NCBI GenBank assembly: GCA_947629475.1
Contig: CANRDV010000007.1
Coordinates: 1 to 38,033, forward strand
Source: an uncultured Bacilli bacterium
GTDB lineage: Bacteria; Bacillota_I; Bacilli_A; RF39; UBA660
Direction of reading: 5' to 3'
DNA length: 38,033 bases
Of the stretch, positions 8,718 through 18,909 are shown piece after piece (position 1 is the stretch's first letter; every line of letters begins with the position of its first letter). The translations under genes and the position numbers were made by a program. Below the pieces are notes generated by a model. That model was given only the letters and a program-made list of their open reading frames with translations. It did not search any database and was not told where the DNA came from.

Positions 8718-8827
8718 AATATACCTCCAATTTTGTCGCATTTTGATAGGTAATGTCAATAAACTATCAAAATTAATATAAATATATAACTCGCTCTGAC
8801 GACGAAAAAAACAGAGCTACTATATCT

Positions 8828-8865
8828 ATCGATTAATTACCAATAATAATGGGTAACTCTTCGAT
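8828..8865. other. Hairpin with 4x4 internal loop between conjugation and ABC modules
   Basis: ATCGA-TTAA-TTACC-(10)-GGTAA-CTCT-TCGAT. Confidence 0.4.
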
Positions 8866-8906
8866 AAATAAATAATATCATAATTATAATATAAATGTCA
8901 ATAAAA

Positions 8907-10526
8907 TTAATTAACTTTAAAATAAATAAATTGAGAAGTCTTACTAAATTCATAAGCATTCCATAAATTAGTTTGATTACTAGCTGGATCAACTATAATG
9001 ACATCATTTGCATTAATATCAACAACTGCTACCCAATGTTGATTTCCAGGAGTAGCACCTTTTACCTCAACTACTATATAATAACCTTTATCAAAATATT
9101 TTTTTATTAAATTAAACTTTTCTTCCTTATCTTTTTCACTTAAATTTACATTACTTTCATATTTAAAATTAGGTGCTATTTTGCTAATTGGAGTATATTG
9201 CAAATTACCATTATTATCAAAACCACCTTTCTTATTAAGTTCTTCTACAAAAGTTCCAGGGTTAAACGGAGTAATTGTTGTATCTACTCCAGACTTTTCA
9301 ATTAAAATAGCAATAGAGGTTATCAAACATCCTATCTCAGATATAGTTCTATTAGTATTACCAATTCTAACATTTCCCCATCTAACATCTCCTTGTCTCC
9401 AAGATAAAAAATCTCCAGTTGCGTTTAAGCCATAAATAATTCCATTCCATAAAGAAGAATATTCAGGACTTGAAATTTCTTGCATTTGAATTTTTTGGAT
9501 AGTATTGAAATTATATTCAATAGCCATATCATCTATTGTTTTATGATTAATATTTATATGCAATACTTTCTTTTCAACTTCTTTTGGAGCTTCATTAATA
9601 TTTATTCCCTTTTCAATAACTATTTCTGTTTTTACTTCAAATGACAAACTATTCATTTTCCAAAATATTTCTTTGATTATCTCTATCTTTTCCTTATCAA
9701 TCGTTGCTACCTCTTTTTTATTAATTCCACTCGCCTCTTTTATTGTATAAACTATTAAAATATCTTTCCAAGAAGCCATTTCCCCATTTAGCACATAATC
9801 CTCATGATAATTTTCATTTTGAATAACTTGTAATCTATCTGAAAATTCCTTATTACATTCTGCAACAACATCTTTCATAAGAATAGAATTTTCATCTATC
9901 TTTTCATTAGAAAAGAATATTCCATATATAGAGGTACATAACAAACTTATTAAACAAATTACAACAATAATAACTACTGCTATCCATCCTCCTGCTATAA
10001 TCAAAGAAATAAGTGCTTTTATCCCTGCTAAAATTGCTTTTATAGTTGAAATTGTTGCTTTTATTCCATGTGCAACTGTCTTAATACCTTGAGCAGTTTT
10101 CTTGATGGCACTAATTGCAACTTTCTTTGCTCTATCAAGAGTTTTCATTGTTTCTTTTACTACTTTTTTAGTTGTTTTTATAGTATTCTTTGCCGTTTTT
10201 ATACTTTTTTTTGATTTATTTAATATTCTTCTATTTTTAATATTACTTATTTTTGTTTTAGCTTTGATAAAATTTTCTTTAGTTTGTTTTAAATTTTTTA
10301 TTCCACTTTTATTAAAATTTCCTACTCCTTTATTTATAACCTTTTCTGTGGTAGTTTGAAATCTACTACTAGCATATTCATTAGCATTAGATTCATTATC
10401 AATAACATCATCAAACTTTTCTTTGATATTAACAATACTATCTTTTGTTTTAGATAAAGCAATAGCCCCCTTATCTATTGCTTTAATCGTTCCTTTTACT
10501 AAATTTTTTGTTTTTATTTTAGCCAT
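8907..10526 (-). CDS. Conjugation-associated membrane-anchored C39-like peptidase (Orf14/cell-wall hydrolase position)
   Basis: Basic coiled N-terminus, one TM, then WRQGDVRWG...IGCLITSIAILIEKSG...GNQHWVAVVDI...IVDPAS. Confidence 0.8.
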   Translation of the reverse strand: MAKIKTKNLVKGTIKAIDKGAIALSKTKDSIVNIKEKFDDVIDNESNANEYASSRFQTTTEKVINKGVGNFNKSGIKNLKQTKENFIKAKTKISNIKNRRILNKSKKSIKTAKNTIKTTKKVVKETMKTLDRAKKVAISAIKKTAQGIKTVAHGIKATISTIKAILAGIKALISLIIAGGWIAVVIIVVICLISLLCTSIYGIFFSNEKIDENSILMKDVVAECNKEFSDRLQVIQNENYHEDYVLNGEMASWKDILIVYTIKEASGINKKEVATIDKEKIEIIKEIFWKMNSLSFEVKTEIVIEKGININEAPKEVEKKVLHININHKTIDDMAIEYNFNTIQKIQMQEISSPEYSSLWNGIIYGLNATGDFLSWRQGDVRWGNVRIGNTNRTISEIGCLITSIAILIEKSGVDTTITPFNPGTFVEELNKKGGFDNNGNLQYTPISKIAPNFKYESNVNLSEKDKEEKFNLIKKYFDKGYYIVVEVKGATPGNQHWVAVVDINANDVIIVDPASNQTNLWNAYEFSKTSQFIYFKVN

Positions 10527-10528
10527 TA

Positions 10529-12859
10529 TTATTTGTCTCCTGGTTTTGTAGTCATTAATTTATAAAGTTTGGTATTCGTAGGAAATTTATTAACAAATGG
10601 TATTAATGAGCTTCCTATTTTTATTAGTCCACATCCTGCTTCAACATTAGTAATGTAATTCATTTGGAGTTCTGAAATATTAAGTAATTTAGCAAGTTCT
10701 AACCTATCAGTACTAGCTTGATTTAACATTACTATAAATTCACTATTTGCAAGCATTGTTCTTGCAACATGACTTTGTAATAAATCATCAACATTTTGAG
10801 TAATACCTGTACAATCTGCTCCATACTTTCTAACCCTTTTCCATAAAGTAAATAAAAAGTTTGCTGAATATTCGTGTTGAAACAATAAATATATTTCATC
10901 AATAAAAATATGGGTTCTTCTACCACTTAATCTATTTTTTGTAATTCTATTTAAAATACTATCTAATACTACCAACATACCAATAGGTTGTAATTGCTTT
11001 CCTAAGTCTAGTATGTCATAACATATCAATCTACTATTAGTATTTACATTGGTTGGTTTTGCAAATGTATTTAAACTACCATTAGTAAATAATTCAATAG
11101 ATAAAGCTATTTCTTTTGCCTCTGGTTCTACTTGTCTTAATAATTCATTTCTAAAATCTTGTAAAGTTGGTAGCATTCCTAAATAATTGCCCTGTTGATA
11201 ATATCTATAAACGTTTGCAGTACATCTATCAATTATTGATTTTTCTTTTGCCTCTAAATTGTTTGAACCAATTAATTGTTCACATAAAGACAAAATAAAT
11301 TCTGACTTTAAAATGACTGGATTTGCACCATCTCCATATTCACTATTAATATCCATTGCATTTATATGATTATTACTTGTTGCCGAAATATGAATTACCT
11401 CTCCTCCCATTGCTCTTACTAACTCTCCGTATTCTCTTTCAGGGTCAATTATTATAACATCAGAATTTTTATCACTTAATATTAAAGAAACAATTTCATT
11501 TTTAGCCGTAAATGACTTACCACTACCACTTACTCCTAAAATGAATGAATTGCCATTAAGGAGTTGATTTCTATTAGCAATTATCATATTTTTACTTATA
11601 ACATTCTGTCCATAGTAGATTCCATTATCATGATTTATTTCTTGAACTTTAAAAGGAATTAAAACTGCAAGTGATTCCGTAGTTAAAGTCCTTAAAGTAT
11701 CAATTTTTCTAATTCCAAACGGCATTACTGTATTTAATCCAACCAGTTGTTGCCATTTTAAAATAGCAAGTTGACATAAATGTTTTCTTCCGATAGTCAA
11801 TAAACTTTCTGTATTATTATCCAATTCTTCTTTAGAACCAGCAAAATGGGCTATTGTTAAAACTGCCAAAAACATTCTTTGGTCTCTTAATGTTAAATCA
11901 TCTAAAAATTCTTTACTCTCATTTCTTTGTTGTTCTAAATCGTATGGAATAACAGCACTAAAATTATTATTAGCATTTTGCCTTCTTTGCCAATTTGTAA
12001 TATTTGTTTCAACCCCTAATCTTCGATTTTCAATTTCTCTAATTGCTTCATCTGTTGGTACAGGGATTACATCTATACTCATAATAATACTTTTATTTAT
12101 TTCAGTTAATTCAGCAACTAAACTATCTTTGATATAATTTGCATAATCTTTTAGAAATAAAACTCTACCATATCTATTTCCAACTTTAAAATAATCACTA
12201 TTCCATTCAAAAGAATCAGGACAAATATAATCTTTAAAACTGTGTCCTAATCTCATATTTTTAATCATATCAAAATTAAATAAACTTTCTTCGCCACTTC
12301 TATAAAAGTCATAAAAGATTCTTAGTCTTTCTAATGAATCCAATTCAACACATTTAGAACCTAACTTAGAAAAATGATTAATTAATTCTGCACCTGCTCT
12401 ATTAAAATAGCTTCTTGCTTCATCTATATTTTTCTTATTGATAGATATTGTTATATATTTTTCTTGAGTAATACTATTAGCACTAATTATTTTATCTAAT
12501 AAAATCTTGTTGTATTCACTTCTATATTCATCAAGTCCATCATTATTTTTAGATAATAAAACTTTCTTTTCAAAATCTACCTTGTTAAGTTTTCTATTGA
12601 TAATAGTAATTTTTGTTGTTGCACCTACATCAAATGAGTTTAAAAGTTCGCTATACTCTAAAAACATAGCTTCTTTATCTTCCTTAGATGCAACTGCATA
12701 GTTTATATCAGTAAATTTATAACATTTTGAATATTTAGTTTTTCCAATTAAAAAAATACCATCCTCCCAAATTCTATTTACTGGTATTACATCTTGAACA
12801 TTAGTAGGCACTATAAATTCTTCTTTTTCTTGTTTAAATAACTCTTTCAATGTTTTCAT
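10529..12859 (-). CDS. virB4: VirB4/TraE-like conjugation ATPase
   Basis: Walker A GVSGSGKSF, DVIIIDPEREYGELVRAMGGE, THIFIDEIYLL. Confidence 0.95.
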   Translation of the reverse strand: MKTLKELFKQEKEEFIVPTNVQDVIPVNRIWEDGIFLIGKTKYSKCYKFTDINYAVASKEDKEAMFLEYSELLNSFDVGATTKITIINRKLNKVDFEKKVLLSKNNDGLDEYRSEYNKILLDKIISANSITQEKYITISINKKNIDEARSYFNRAGAELINHFSKLGSKCVELDSLERLRIFYDFYRSGEESLFNFDMIKNMRLGHSFKDYICPDSFEWNSDYFKVGNRYGRVLFLKDYANYIKDSLVAELTEINKSIIMSIDVIPVPTDEAIREIENRRLGVETNITNWQRRQNANNNFSAVIPYDLEQQRNESKEFLDDLTLRDQRMFLAVLTIAHFAGSKEELDNNTESLLTIGRKHLCQLAILKWQQLVGLNTVMPFGIRKIDTLRTLTTESLAVLIPFKVQEINHDNGIYYGQNVISKNMIIANRNQLLNGNSFILGVSGSGKSFTAKNEIVSLILSDKNSDVIIIDPEREYGELVRAMGGEVIHISATSNNHINAMDINSEYGDGANPVILKSEFILSLCEQLIGSNNLEAKEKSIIDRCTANVYRYYQQGNYLGMLPTLQDFRNELLRQVEPEAKEIALSIELFTNGSLNTFAKPTNVNTNSRLICYDILDLGKQLQPIGMLVVLDSILNRITKNRLSGRRTHIFIDEIYLLFQHEYSANFLFTLWKRVRKYGADCTGITQNVDDLLQSHVARTMLANSEFIVMLNQASTDRLELAKLLNISELQMNYITNVEAGCGLIKIGSSLIPFVNKFPTNTKLYKLMTTKPGDK

Positions 12860-13161
12860 AATATATCATTCCTTTCTTTAATCATTTTTTTATAATTCAT
12901 ATATATCAAATAACTTAATTTGTTATAACTTAAATAGGATATATCTCTAGCTACATCTAATATTTTCATCAAATAATCTGTTTCAAAAATAGGTGTTCCT
13001 TTTATATTTTCTCTCTTTTTTAAAATAGTATTTTTTAATTCTTTAAATTTCTCCTCATCATGAAACATCTCCGTTCCATTTCTAAAAATATAACCTATTG
13101 CAAAAGAAATTAAATTAGAATCGTTTTTCATAATTTCTTTTACACTTTTTATTTCAATCAC
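12856..13161 (-). CDS. Hypothetical protein
   Basis: Operonic ORF overlapping virB4 start. Confidence 0.6.
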   Translation of the reverse strand: MIEIKSVKEIMKNDSNLISFAIGYIFRNGTEMFHDEEKFKELKNTILKKRENIKGTPIFETDYLMKILDVARDISYLSYNKLSYLIYMNYKKMIKERNDIL

Positions 13162-13164
13162 AGC

Positions 13165-13521
13165 TTATCTTTCACCTCTTTCATAATTGATTTTAATAAT
13201 TAAATAATTTTTTTTATACATTTCTTTTTCAATTTCTTCTATTGATGGTAATTTATTATTTTCATAATAAAATTTTTTTACTATTCTATCTAAATCTTTA
13301 GATAATTGAAACTCGTAATCACATTCGTTACTAAATCCAAGTTTTCTTAAATTCAATTCTACTTCACGAACTTCATACACTCTACAATTATTTTTTAGTT
13401 CTATAACTAAATCTACAATAATCCTGTTTTTAGTTATATCTCTAATATCATTTACAAATGTATTTATCTCTATTTCCTTTTTACTTCCATCTTTTTGGAT
13501 ATTAACATTTTCTTTTTGCAT
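13165..13521 (-). CDS. Hypothetical protein ending in GER
   Basis: Operonic ORF. Confidence 0.6.
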   Translation of the reverse strand: MQKENVNIQKDGSKKEIEINTFVNDIRDITKNRIIVDLVIELKNNCRVYEVREVELNLRKLGFSNECDYEFQLSKDLDRIVKKFYYENNKLPSIEEIEKEMYKKNYLIIKINYERGER

Positions 13522-13524
13522 ATC

Positions 13525-14307
13525 TTATCTCTCTCTATCGGTGATATTTCTATCTTTTTTATAATCTGAAACAAGATATTTACCATTTATTACTTTAAAA
13601 AAATCTTCTAATGCTTCTTTTTTGTTATTATAATAAAAACCTCTACTCCAATGAATTTTATCTTTATCAATAGCATAATCAATACCAACAACATATTCAT
13701 TTTCATAACCGTTATATTGTTCAATTAAAGCTATTGGCTGTTCACCACGATAACCTGTTTTTAATAATGTTTTATTATGAGCAAAGTAAATGTCTTTTTC
13801 TCCAATAAATCTTTCATATTCTTTTAATATTGATAATTTATTTTCCTTAACATATTTGGATAACATTTCATAAGCAGATTCATTTCCATTTTTATAATAA
13901 TCACTAAGAATAAATCTTTTTGCAATTTTTCTACAAAAATTATAATTAACATCACATTCTTTTACAGGAGAATTTTTAAAATTATCTTGCAATAAATCAT
14001 AACCTAAAATAAATGTAAAATATGCTTCATCTTTACTATTATCAATATAATGTTCATTTATATAATTTATAATATTTTCTTTTAAATCAATACTACTTAA
14101 TATAATATTTTCTAAAGATTCCTTTTTTTCATAATTATCAATATTATCATAAATACTAATAAATGTATTTTTAAGACTTTCATTAGAACCAACTATATCA
14201 ATTATATAACCTTTGTATTCCATTTTGTTTAATCCTAACTCATCTAAATTTTTTACAATATCTGTTAAAGATATAAATTCATCCATTTTTTCTTTCATAC
14301 GCATCAT
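13525..14307 (-). CDS. Hypothetical protein, possible large-polyvalent-protein-associated domain
   Basis: Operonic ORF; C-terminal half HNKTLLKTGYRGEQPIALIEQYNGYENEYVVGIDYAID. Confidence 0.6.
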   Translation of the reverse strand: MMRMKEKMDEFISLTDIVKNLDELGLNKMEYKGYIIDIVGSNESLKNTFISIYDNIDNYEKKESLENIILSSIDLKENIINYINEHYIDNSKDEAYFTFILGYDLLQDNFKNSPVKECDVNYNFCRKIAKRFILSDYYKNGNESAYEMLSKYVKENKLSILKEYERFIGEKDIYFAHNKTLLKTGYRGEQPIALIEQYNGYENEYVVGIDYAIDKDKIHWSRGFYYNNKKEALEDFFKVINGKYLVSDYKKDRNITDRER

Positions 14308-14635
14308 TCTTTCTATTTTTTAATAATTCATAATAAAAATTATTGGATTTACATACCATTTTTTTAGGTATTAAAAATTCACTTTGAATATAACTTATTA
14401 AAACCTTTTCGGCTGGCATTCCATTATATTTAAAAAAACCTAATAAAGCAAATGGTATAGCTCCAACTACACATATCCAAGAAAGTGTTTCCTTTCCAAA
14501 ATATGTTTTAGATATAAAATATAATAATATTGTTGTTCCACAAGCTAAAAGTGAAAAAAGGAACTGCCTTAATGACAGTCCCATGAATACACTTTCAGAG
14601 TAATTTCTAATTTCACGATTTATTTTCACTTCCAT
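14279..14635 (-). CDS. PrgI family mating-pair formation protein
   Basis: EVKINREIRNYSESVFMGLSLRQFLFSLLACGTTILLYF; two TM segments. Confidence 0.85.
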   Translation of the reverse strand: MEVKINREIRNYSESVFMGLSLRQFLFSLLACGTTILLYFISKTYFGKETLSWICVVGAIPFALLGFFKYNGMPAEKVLISYIQSEFLIPKKMVCKSNNFYYELLKNRKNDAYERKNG

Positions 14636-14643
14636 AATTAATC

Positions 14644-15162
14644 CTACCTTCCATCACGATAATCATTATGACTAAACATATTGTTTTCTTGTTCTTCATA
14701 TCTATTAGAATCTCTAACGGCTTTTGCTTGGATCTCTGGATTATCCTTAAATTCATTAAAACCATCTATAATGTCCTGATTTAAAAAATGATAATCTTTC
14801 TTTTCTTGAGCTTTCTTCTCATTTATAAAATCATTAGTATATTCAATAGCAATTCGTTCATTTATCCTTAAATCTTTAGGATTAAGGTCTAAATCTAAGC
14901 ATAATAAAGCTTGATTAAAATACTTTTCATCCTCTTTCTTTAATGCACTAAGTTGATTATACATTATTACTAAAAATTGTCTGCTTGTAACATCACTCAT
15001 ATATTTTTCAGTAACTTGGTCTAATATTTTTTCATAGTGTTTTGAAGGAACTCTAGTTGGAGTATTAGTTTCTGGGTTTATATATTTATAAGTCATATCA
15101 CTTATAGCTTTTGACATATCCTTTACCTTTAATTGGGTAAAATCATCATATTGTTTTCTCAT
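14644..15162 (-). CDS. Hypothetical protein
   Basis: Operonic ORF. Confidence 0.6.
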   Translation of the reverse strand: MRKQYDDFTQLKVKDMSKAISDMTYKYINPETNTPTRVPSKHYEKILDQVTEKYMSDVTSRQFLVIMYNQLSALKKEDEKYFNQALLCLDLDLNPKDLRINERIAIEYTNDFINEKKAQEKKDYHFLNQDIIDGFNEFKDNPEIQAKAVRDSNRYEEQENNMFSHNDYRDGR

Positions 15163-15166
15163 AATT

Positions 15167-15607
15167 TCATCTCTCCTTTACTTTCATATTATTTTTTTTA
15201 TCGTAAAAAGAAGAAACATATATTTCAATGTCCTTCTCTACTTTTTGATATTCTTCCTTTATTTTTTCTTTTTCATTTGAATCAACAACTTTTAATAAGT
15301 TATCAAAAACAGAATCTAATTGATTACTTAAATTTATAAAGTTTTTATCATTCCATAACAAATTAGAAAAGTAATTTAGTTTTCTTAAAGTTTGATTACA
15401 TCCCTTTAATATTACATATTCTCCTGTCATGATACAATTATTTAAGAACCATTTTTCAAATCCTTTTTCTCCTAATTCATTATATAATTTTGTCAATCCC
15501 TTATGTTCTTCACTATAATAATATTTAGGATTAACATTACTACTGCATTGTCTAGTAAACACTTTACCATTTTTATAAGTTAAACTTTTAATAAATTCTC
15601 TACTCAT
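15167..15607 (-). CDS. Hypothetical protein
   Basis: Operonic ORF. Confidence 0.6.
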   Translation of the reverse strand: MSREFIKSLTYKNGKVFTRQCSSNVNPKYYYSEEHKGLTKLYNELGEKGFEKWFLNNCIMTGEYVILKGCNQTLRKLNYFSNLLWNDKNFINLSNQLDSVFDNLLKVVDSNEKEKIKEEYQKVEKDIEIYVSSFYDKKNNMKVKER

Positions 15608-15611
15608 AATT

Positions 15612-15977
15612 TCATCTCTCCTTTTCTTTCATATTATCTTTTATTTTATCTAATTCTATATCACTATTAACATAAGAATTTATTGCAATTTGTAAATCTT
15701 CAATAGTTTTACAATTATACTTTTTTGTATTTGAATTTTGACTTAAAGTAACCTCTTGAATATCCTTGTTAAATTCGATTGTAATTTTAAAGTCTTTAGC
15801 TATGTTGGGTGGAGGAAAAGGTTTATAGGATGTTTCAATATAATCATTATATTCCAATACAAATTTTTCAGAATCGTATTTTTCCTCTACTAAACATTTT
15901 GCTTCTTCATAACTATTAGCTTTTTGATTCACAACTCTACTTAAAATTTCAGTTATTTCAACTTTATAATTTCCCAT
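15612..15977 (-). CDS. DpnD/PcfM-like protein
   Basis: MGNYKVEITEILSRVVNQKANSYEEAKCLVEEKY pattern. Confidence 0.55.
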   Translation of the reverse strand: MGNYKVEITEILSRVVNQKANSYEEAKCLVEEKYDSEKFVLEYNDYIETSYKPFPPPNIAKDFKITIEFNKDIQEVTLSQNSNTKKYNCKTIEDLQIAINSYVNSDIELDKIKDNMKEKER

Positions 15978-15983
15978 AAACTA

Positions 15984-16316
15984 TCACCTTTCCCTTTCAT
16001 AAACTCGATTATTATATCTTTTTGTTTTAGGGTGTTCTTTGAATCGCCTATTTGATATTAAATCCTGAATTTTTTCTACTTGTTCATTGCTTTCACAAAA
16101 TTTATAATAATCAACAAAATCATTTTCACCAAAATCAATTTGTTTATTAGTTAGTAAAGAACCTGCTCTATTAACTAAAACATTTTTCTCAATAGTTGAT
16201 ATAATATTATCAAAATCATTTTCTCTTAAATCATAACAAAAGAATCCACCTCTTTCATAAAACAATTTTTCATTTGGTGTTAAAGGTTCTCTTAATAAGT
16301 ATTTCAACTTAATCAC
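15984..16316 (-). CDS. Hypothetical protein (LPD-like), GTG start
   Basis: LTPNEKLFYERGGFFCYDLRENDFDNIISTIEKNVLVNRAGSLLTNK; GTGA overlap with upstream stop. Confidence 0.6.
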   Translation of the reverse strand: MIKLKYLLREPLTPNEKLFYERGGFFCYDLRENDFDNIISTIEKNVLVNRAGSLLTNKQIDFGENDFVDYYKFCESNEQVEKIQDLISNRRFKEHPKTKRYNNRVYERER

Positions 16317-16888
16317 CTTTCCCTTTCATAATGTTTTAATGTAGATAAATTTCGATTATCATTAAATCTTGTTTCTAAATCTCCATAGCCAATTATTTTG
16401 TATTCATCTTCATTTATTCCAATTACTTCATCTAAGCCATATTTTTTAATTTCTTCTTTTAAAATCTCTATATCTTTATCCGTATATCTTTCTTTATAAT
16501 CCTCATTCCAATCATCTTCTGTGATATGACACATACTAGATTCCGAAGAACGGACATTATCATATATTTCTTTAAGAAGTTTTGAACATTTAGATATTTT
16601 AGGAAGTTTTAGATAATCATAAAAAGAACAATAAATCATTGCTTTAAAAGAAGTTATTATTTCTTGATTTGTTAGTTTCTTACTATGATTCTTTACATTC
16701 AATTCAAGATTTTCCTTACTTTCACTTATTATAATATTAGCAACTTGTCTATTTCCTATAAACAAATTAGCTTCACATTTTATATCTCCATAATCACTTA
16801 TCCAAAAACTGGATATTCTCACTTTTTTCTTTTTTAAGTTTTTTATTTTTTCCATAATCCTATCTCTCCTTATCCTTATTTTTTTCAA
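16313..16888 (-). CDS. Hypothetical protein ending YERER
   Basis: Operonic ORF. Confidence 0.6.
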   Translation of the reverse strand: MKKIRIRRDRIMEKIKNLKKKKVRISSFWISDYGDIKCEANLFIGNRQVANIIISESKENLELNVKNHSKKLTNQEIITSFKAMIYCSFYDYLKLPKISKCSKLLKEIYDNVRSSESSMCHITEDDWNEDYKERYTDKDIEILKEEIKKYGLDEVIGINEDEYKIIGYGDLETRFNDNRNLSTLKHYERER

Positions 16889-17099
16889 TTATTTTTTCAA
16901 ATTTATCAGTACCATAAACTAAAGCAAGATGGCTTCCATTATCCCATTTCATCTGGATTTGTCCTTCATCATCAACTTCTTCCACAGTTCCTCTTGTATT
17001 AGGTGGTACTGGGTAATTATCATCCATAAAAATTAATCTAATTCTTGTTCCAACTGGATATTTATTCCTTAAAAAATTTAATTTTTCTTCTTTTAACAT
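16860..17099 (-). CDS. DUF4314-like protein
   Basis: YPVGTRIRLIFMDDNYPVPPNTRGTVEEVDDEGQIQMKWDNGSHLALVYGTDKFE. Confidence 0.8.
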   Translation of the reverse strand: MLKEEKLNFLRNKYPVGTRIRLIFMDDNYPVPPNTRGTVEEVDDEGQIQMKWDNGSHLALVYGTDKFEKIIEKNKDKER

Positions 17100-17113
17100 A
17101 CTTTTCCCCTTTC

Positions 17114-18028
17114 TTATCTTTCCATTTCTCTATTTTTAATTTTTGATATTTCATCAATGTATTCACATACCTTAGAAGCTTTAGAAATAGCATCAAATAA
17201 TTCTTTGGGATTGGATTCTAACAACTCAATCCAACTTTGAATATATGCTTTATGATTTTCATAATGTTTTTCTTCAACGACAATATTCATATCTTGCATT
17301 AAAAAAGAAGAACTTATTTCAGCTACAAGTTCTTCTCGTGCATAATCAACTGTTCCATATCTATTTTCTATTTTCCTATTAAGTCTTTTTGGATGCCCTG
17401 TTGCATGGCTTATTTCATGTAATTGGGTTGCATAATAGGAATAATTATCAAAAAATTTATCACTAGATGGTAAAACTATTTTATCGTTTTCAATATCATA
17501 AAAAGAATTATTACCATTTTCAATGTATTTAACATTTAAGTTTTTAATTATTGTCTTAATTTTTTTAGGTATCTCTTTACTATCAATATTTTTACTTTTT
17601 TCTTTAGTAATTCCATCAACAAGGTCTGCATTAAATACATAATAAACATTATTAATCATTCTAAAATCTTCTTTTTCTTCAGGATGTTCTTTGATATAGT
17701 TCTTATATTCTTTAATTTCATATTTTCTCTTTTGTTTAAAATTATACATACTCCAAAATTCAAGTGGGACACCTCTACCTTTTGCTTCTTTTTTTAATTT
17801 CCACCCTTTTCTTTGGATTTGAACATAAGTAAACCATCTTGAATCTTTATATTCAAATAAAGATGCAATCAAGTTTAATAATAATTCATTTACACCCTTA
17901 TATTCAATATTAGATATTCCGTTTTTATGCTTATCTACTTTCCAAGTTCTTTGCCAGGGGATTTTATTTTCCTTTAAGCACTCTATATACATTTTTATTA
18001 ATTGTTCTCTTGTTTTAGAATTAATCAT
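17114..18028 (-). CDS. ArdC-like antirestriction protein with zincin metallopeptidase domain
   Basis: IPWQRTW...GVNELLL; TQLHEISHATGHPKRLNRK; REELVAEISSSFL. Confidence 0.88.
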   Translation of the reverse strand: MINSKTREQLIKMYIECLKENKIPWQRTWKVDKHKNGISNIEYKGVNELLLNLIASLFEYKDSRWFTYVQIQRKGWKLKKEAKGRGVPLEFWSMYNFKQKRKYEIKEYKNYIKEHPEEKEDFRMINNVYYVFNADLVDGITKEKSKNIDSKEIPKKIKTIIKNLNVKYIENGNNSFYDIENDKIVLPSSDKFFDNYSYYATQLHEISHATGHPKRLNRKIENRYGTVDYAREELVAEISSSFLMQDMNIVVEEKHYENHKAYIQSWIELLESNPKELFDAISKASKVCEYIDEISKIKNREMER

Positions 18029-18029
18029 A

Positions 18030-18872
18030 TTATAACCCCATCATTTCTCTTACCACTCGGTCTGACATTTTTATAGTACCAACTAAAATTAACATATTAA
18101 ATATAATTTCTACAATGTAAGTCCATACTTGAGTAACGGCTGGTAATGATGAATCTACAACAGGAGGAGTAGATGCAAAAAGTGAGAATATTATACACGA
18201 TAATACTATAATCGCCCCTTCCAAGCAAACAGCCATAAAAGATTTTAAAAAACTTTTACCTATATGGCTAGTAGGTTCACCAGCAAATGTTGAAAGTGGA
18301 ATCGGTGCAATAGCCGTATATAAATACAATTTAAAGAATCTACCATACACAGTTAAAATCATTATAAACGATAAAACCGTTATAAAGATTCCTCCAATTA
18401 ACGATACAGCCCACAAAGGTATTTTATCAAAGAAACTACAACTATTAACAGCACTTATGATGCTACTAGGCAATAAAGTTTGGGCAGGACTACCAAATCC
18501 TGCTGATGAAATAATTGTTGTAACAATACCTTGTACGATTTTAAATAATGCTAACATTAAATCTAAGCCGTATGTTATTACCATTTTTGCTAGTGCGAAT
18601 CTAACAAATAACTTAAAAATTTGTTCTGGTCTTTTTACTTCTGCAAAGCTTCCACAAGTTTTAATTAAACCTACAACAAAGAATAACACCAATAATCCAA
18701 AAGCAATAGCCTGTAATGCACCATTGATATCTAACATTACACTCCAAATTCCTCCACCTTTGAATGTTTCAGGAGATTGTGTAATTAAACTCCAAATTTC
18801 GCTTACTTTATCATTCCAAGTTTCAAGTGCATTTGAAAGTAGATTAATAATCCAACCACTTTTTTCTTCCAT
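18030..18872 (-). CDS. VirB6/TrbL-like conjugation membrane protein
   Basis: Multiple TM; FFKLYLYTAIAPIPLSTFAGEPTSHIGKSFLKSFMAVCLEG. Confidence 0.85.
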   Translation of the reverse strand: MEEKSGWIINLLSNALETWNDKVSEIWSLITQSPETFKGGGIWSVMLDINGALQAIAFGLLVLFFVVGLIKTCGSFAEVKRPEQIFKLFVRFALAKMVITYGLDLMLALFKIVQGIVTTIISSAGFGSPAQTLLPSSIISAVNSCSFFDKIPLWAVSLIGGIFITVLSFIMILTVYGRFFKLYLYTAIAPIPLSTFAGEPTSHIGKSFLKSFMAVCLEGAIIVLSCIIFSLFASTPPVVDSSLPAVTQVWTYIVEIIFNMLILVGTIKMSDRVVREMMGL

Positions 18873-18909
18873 TTTGTATCACCTCCAGAATCAATAGAAA
18901 AAAAATTCA

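Noticed and set aside
10732-10926. 64-aa minus ORF inside virB4
   Set aside because: Alternative frame within a strongly supported VirB4 gene.
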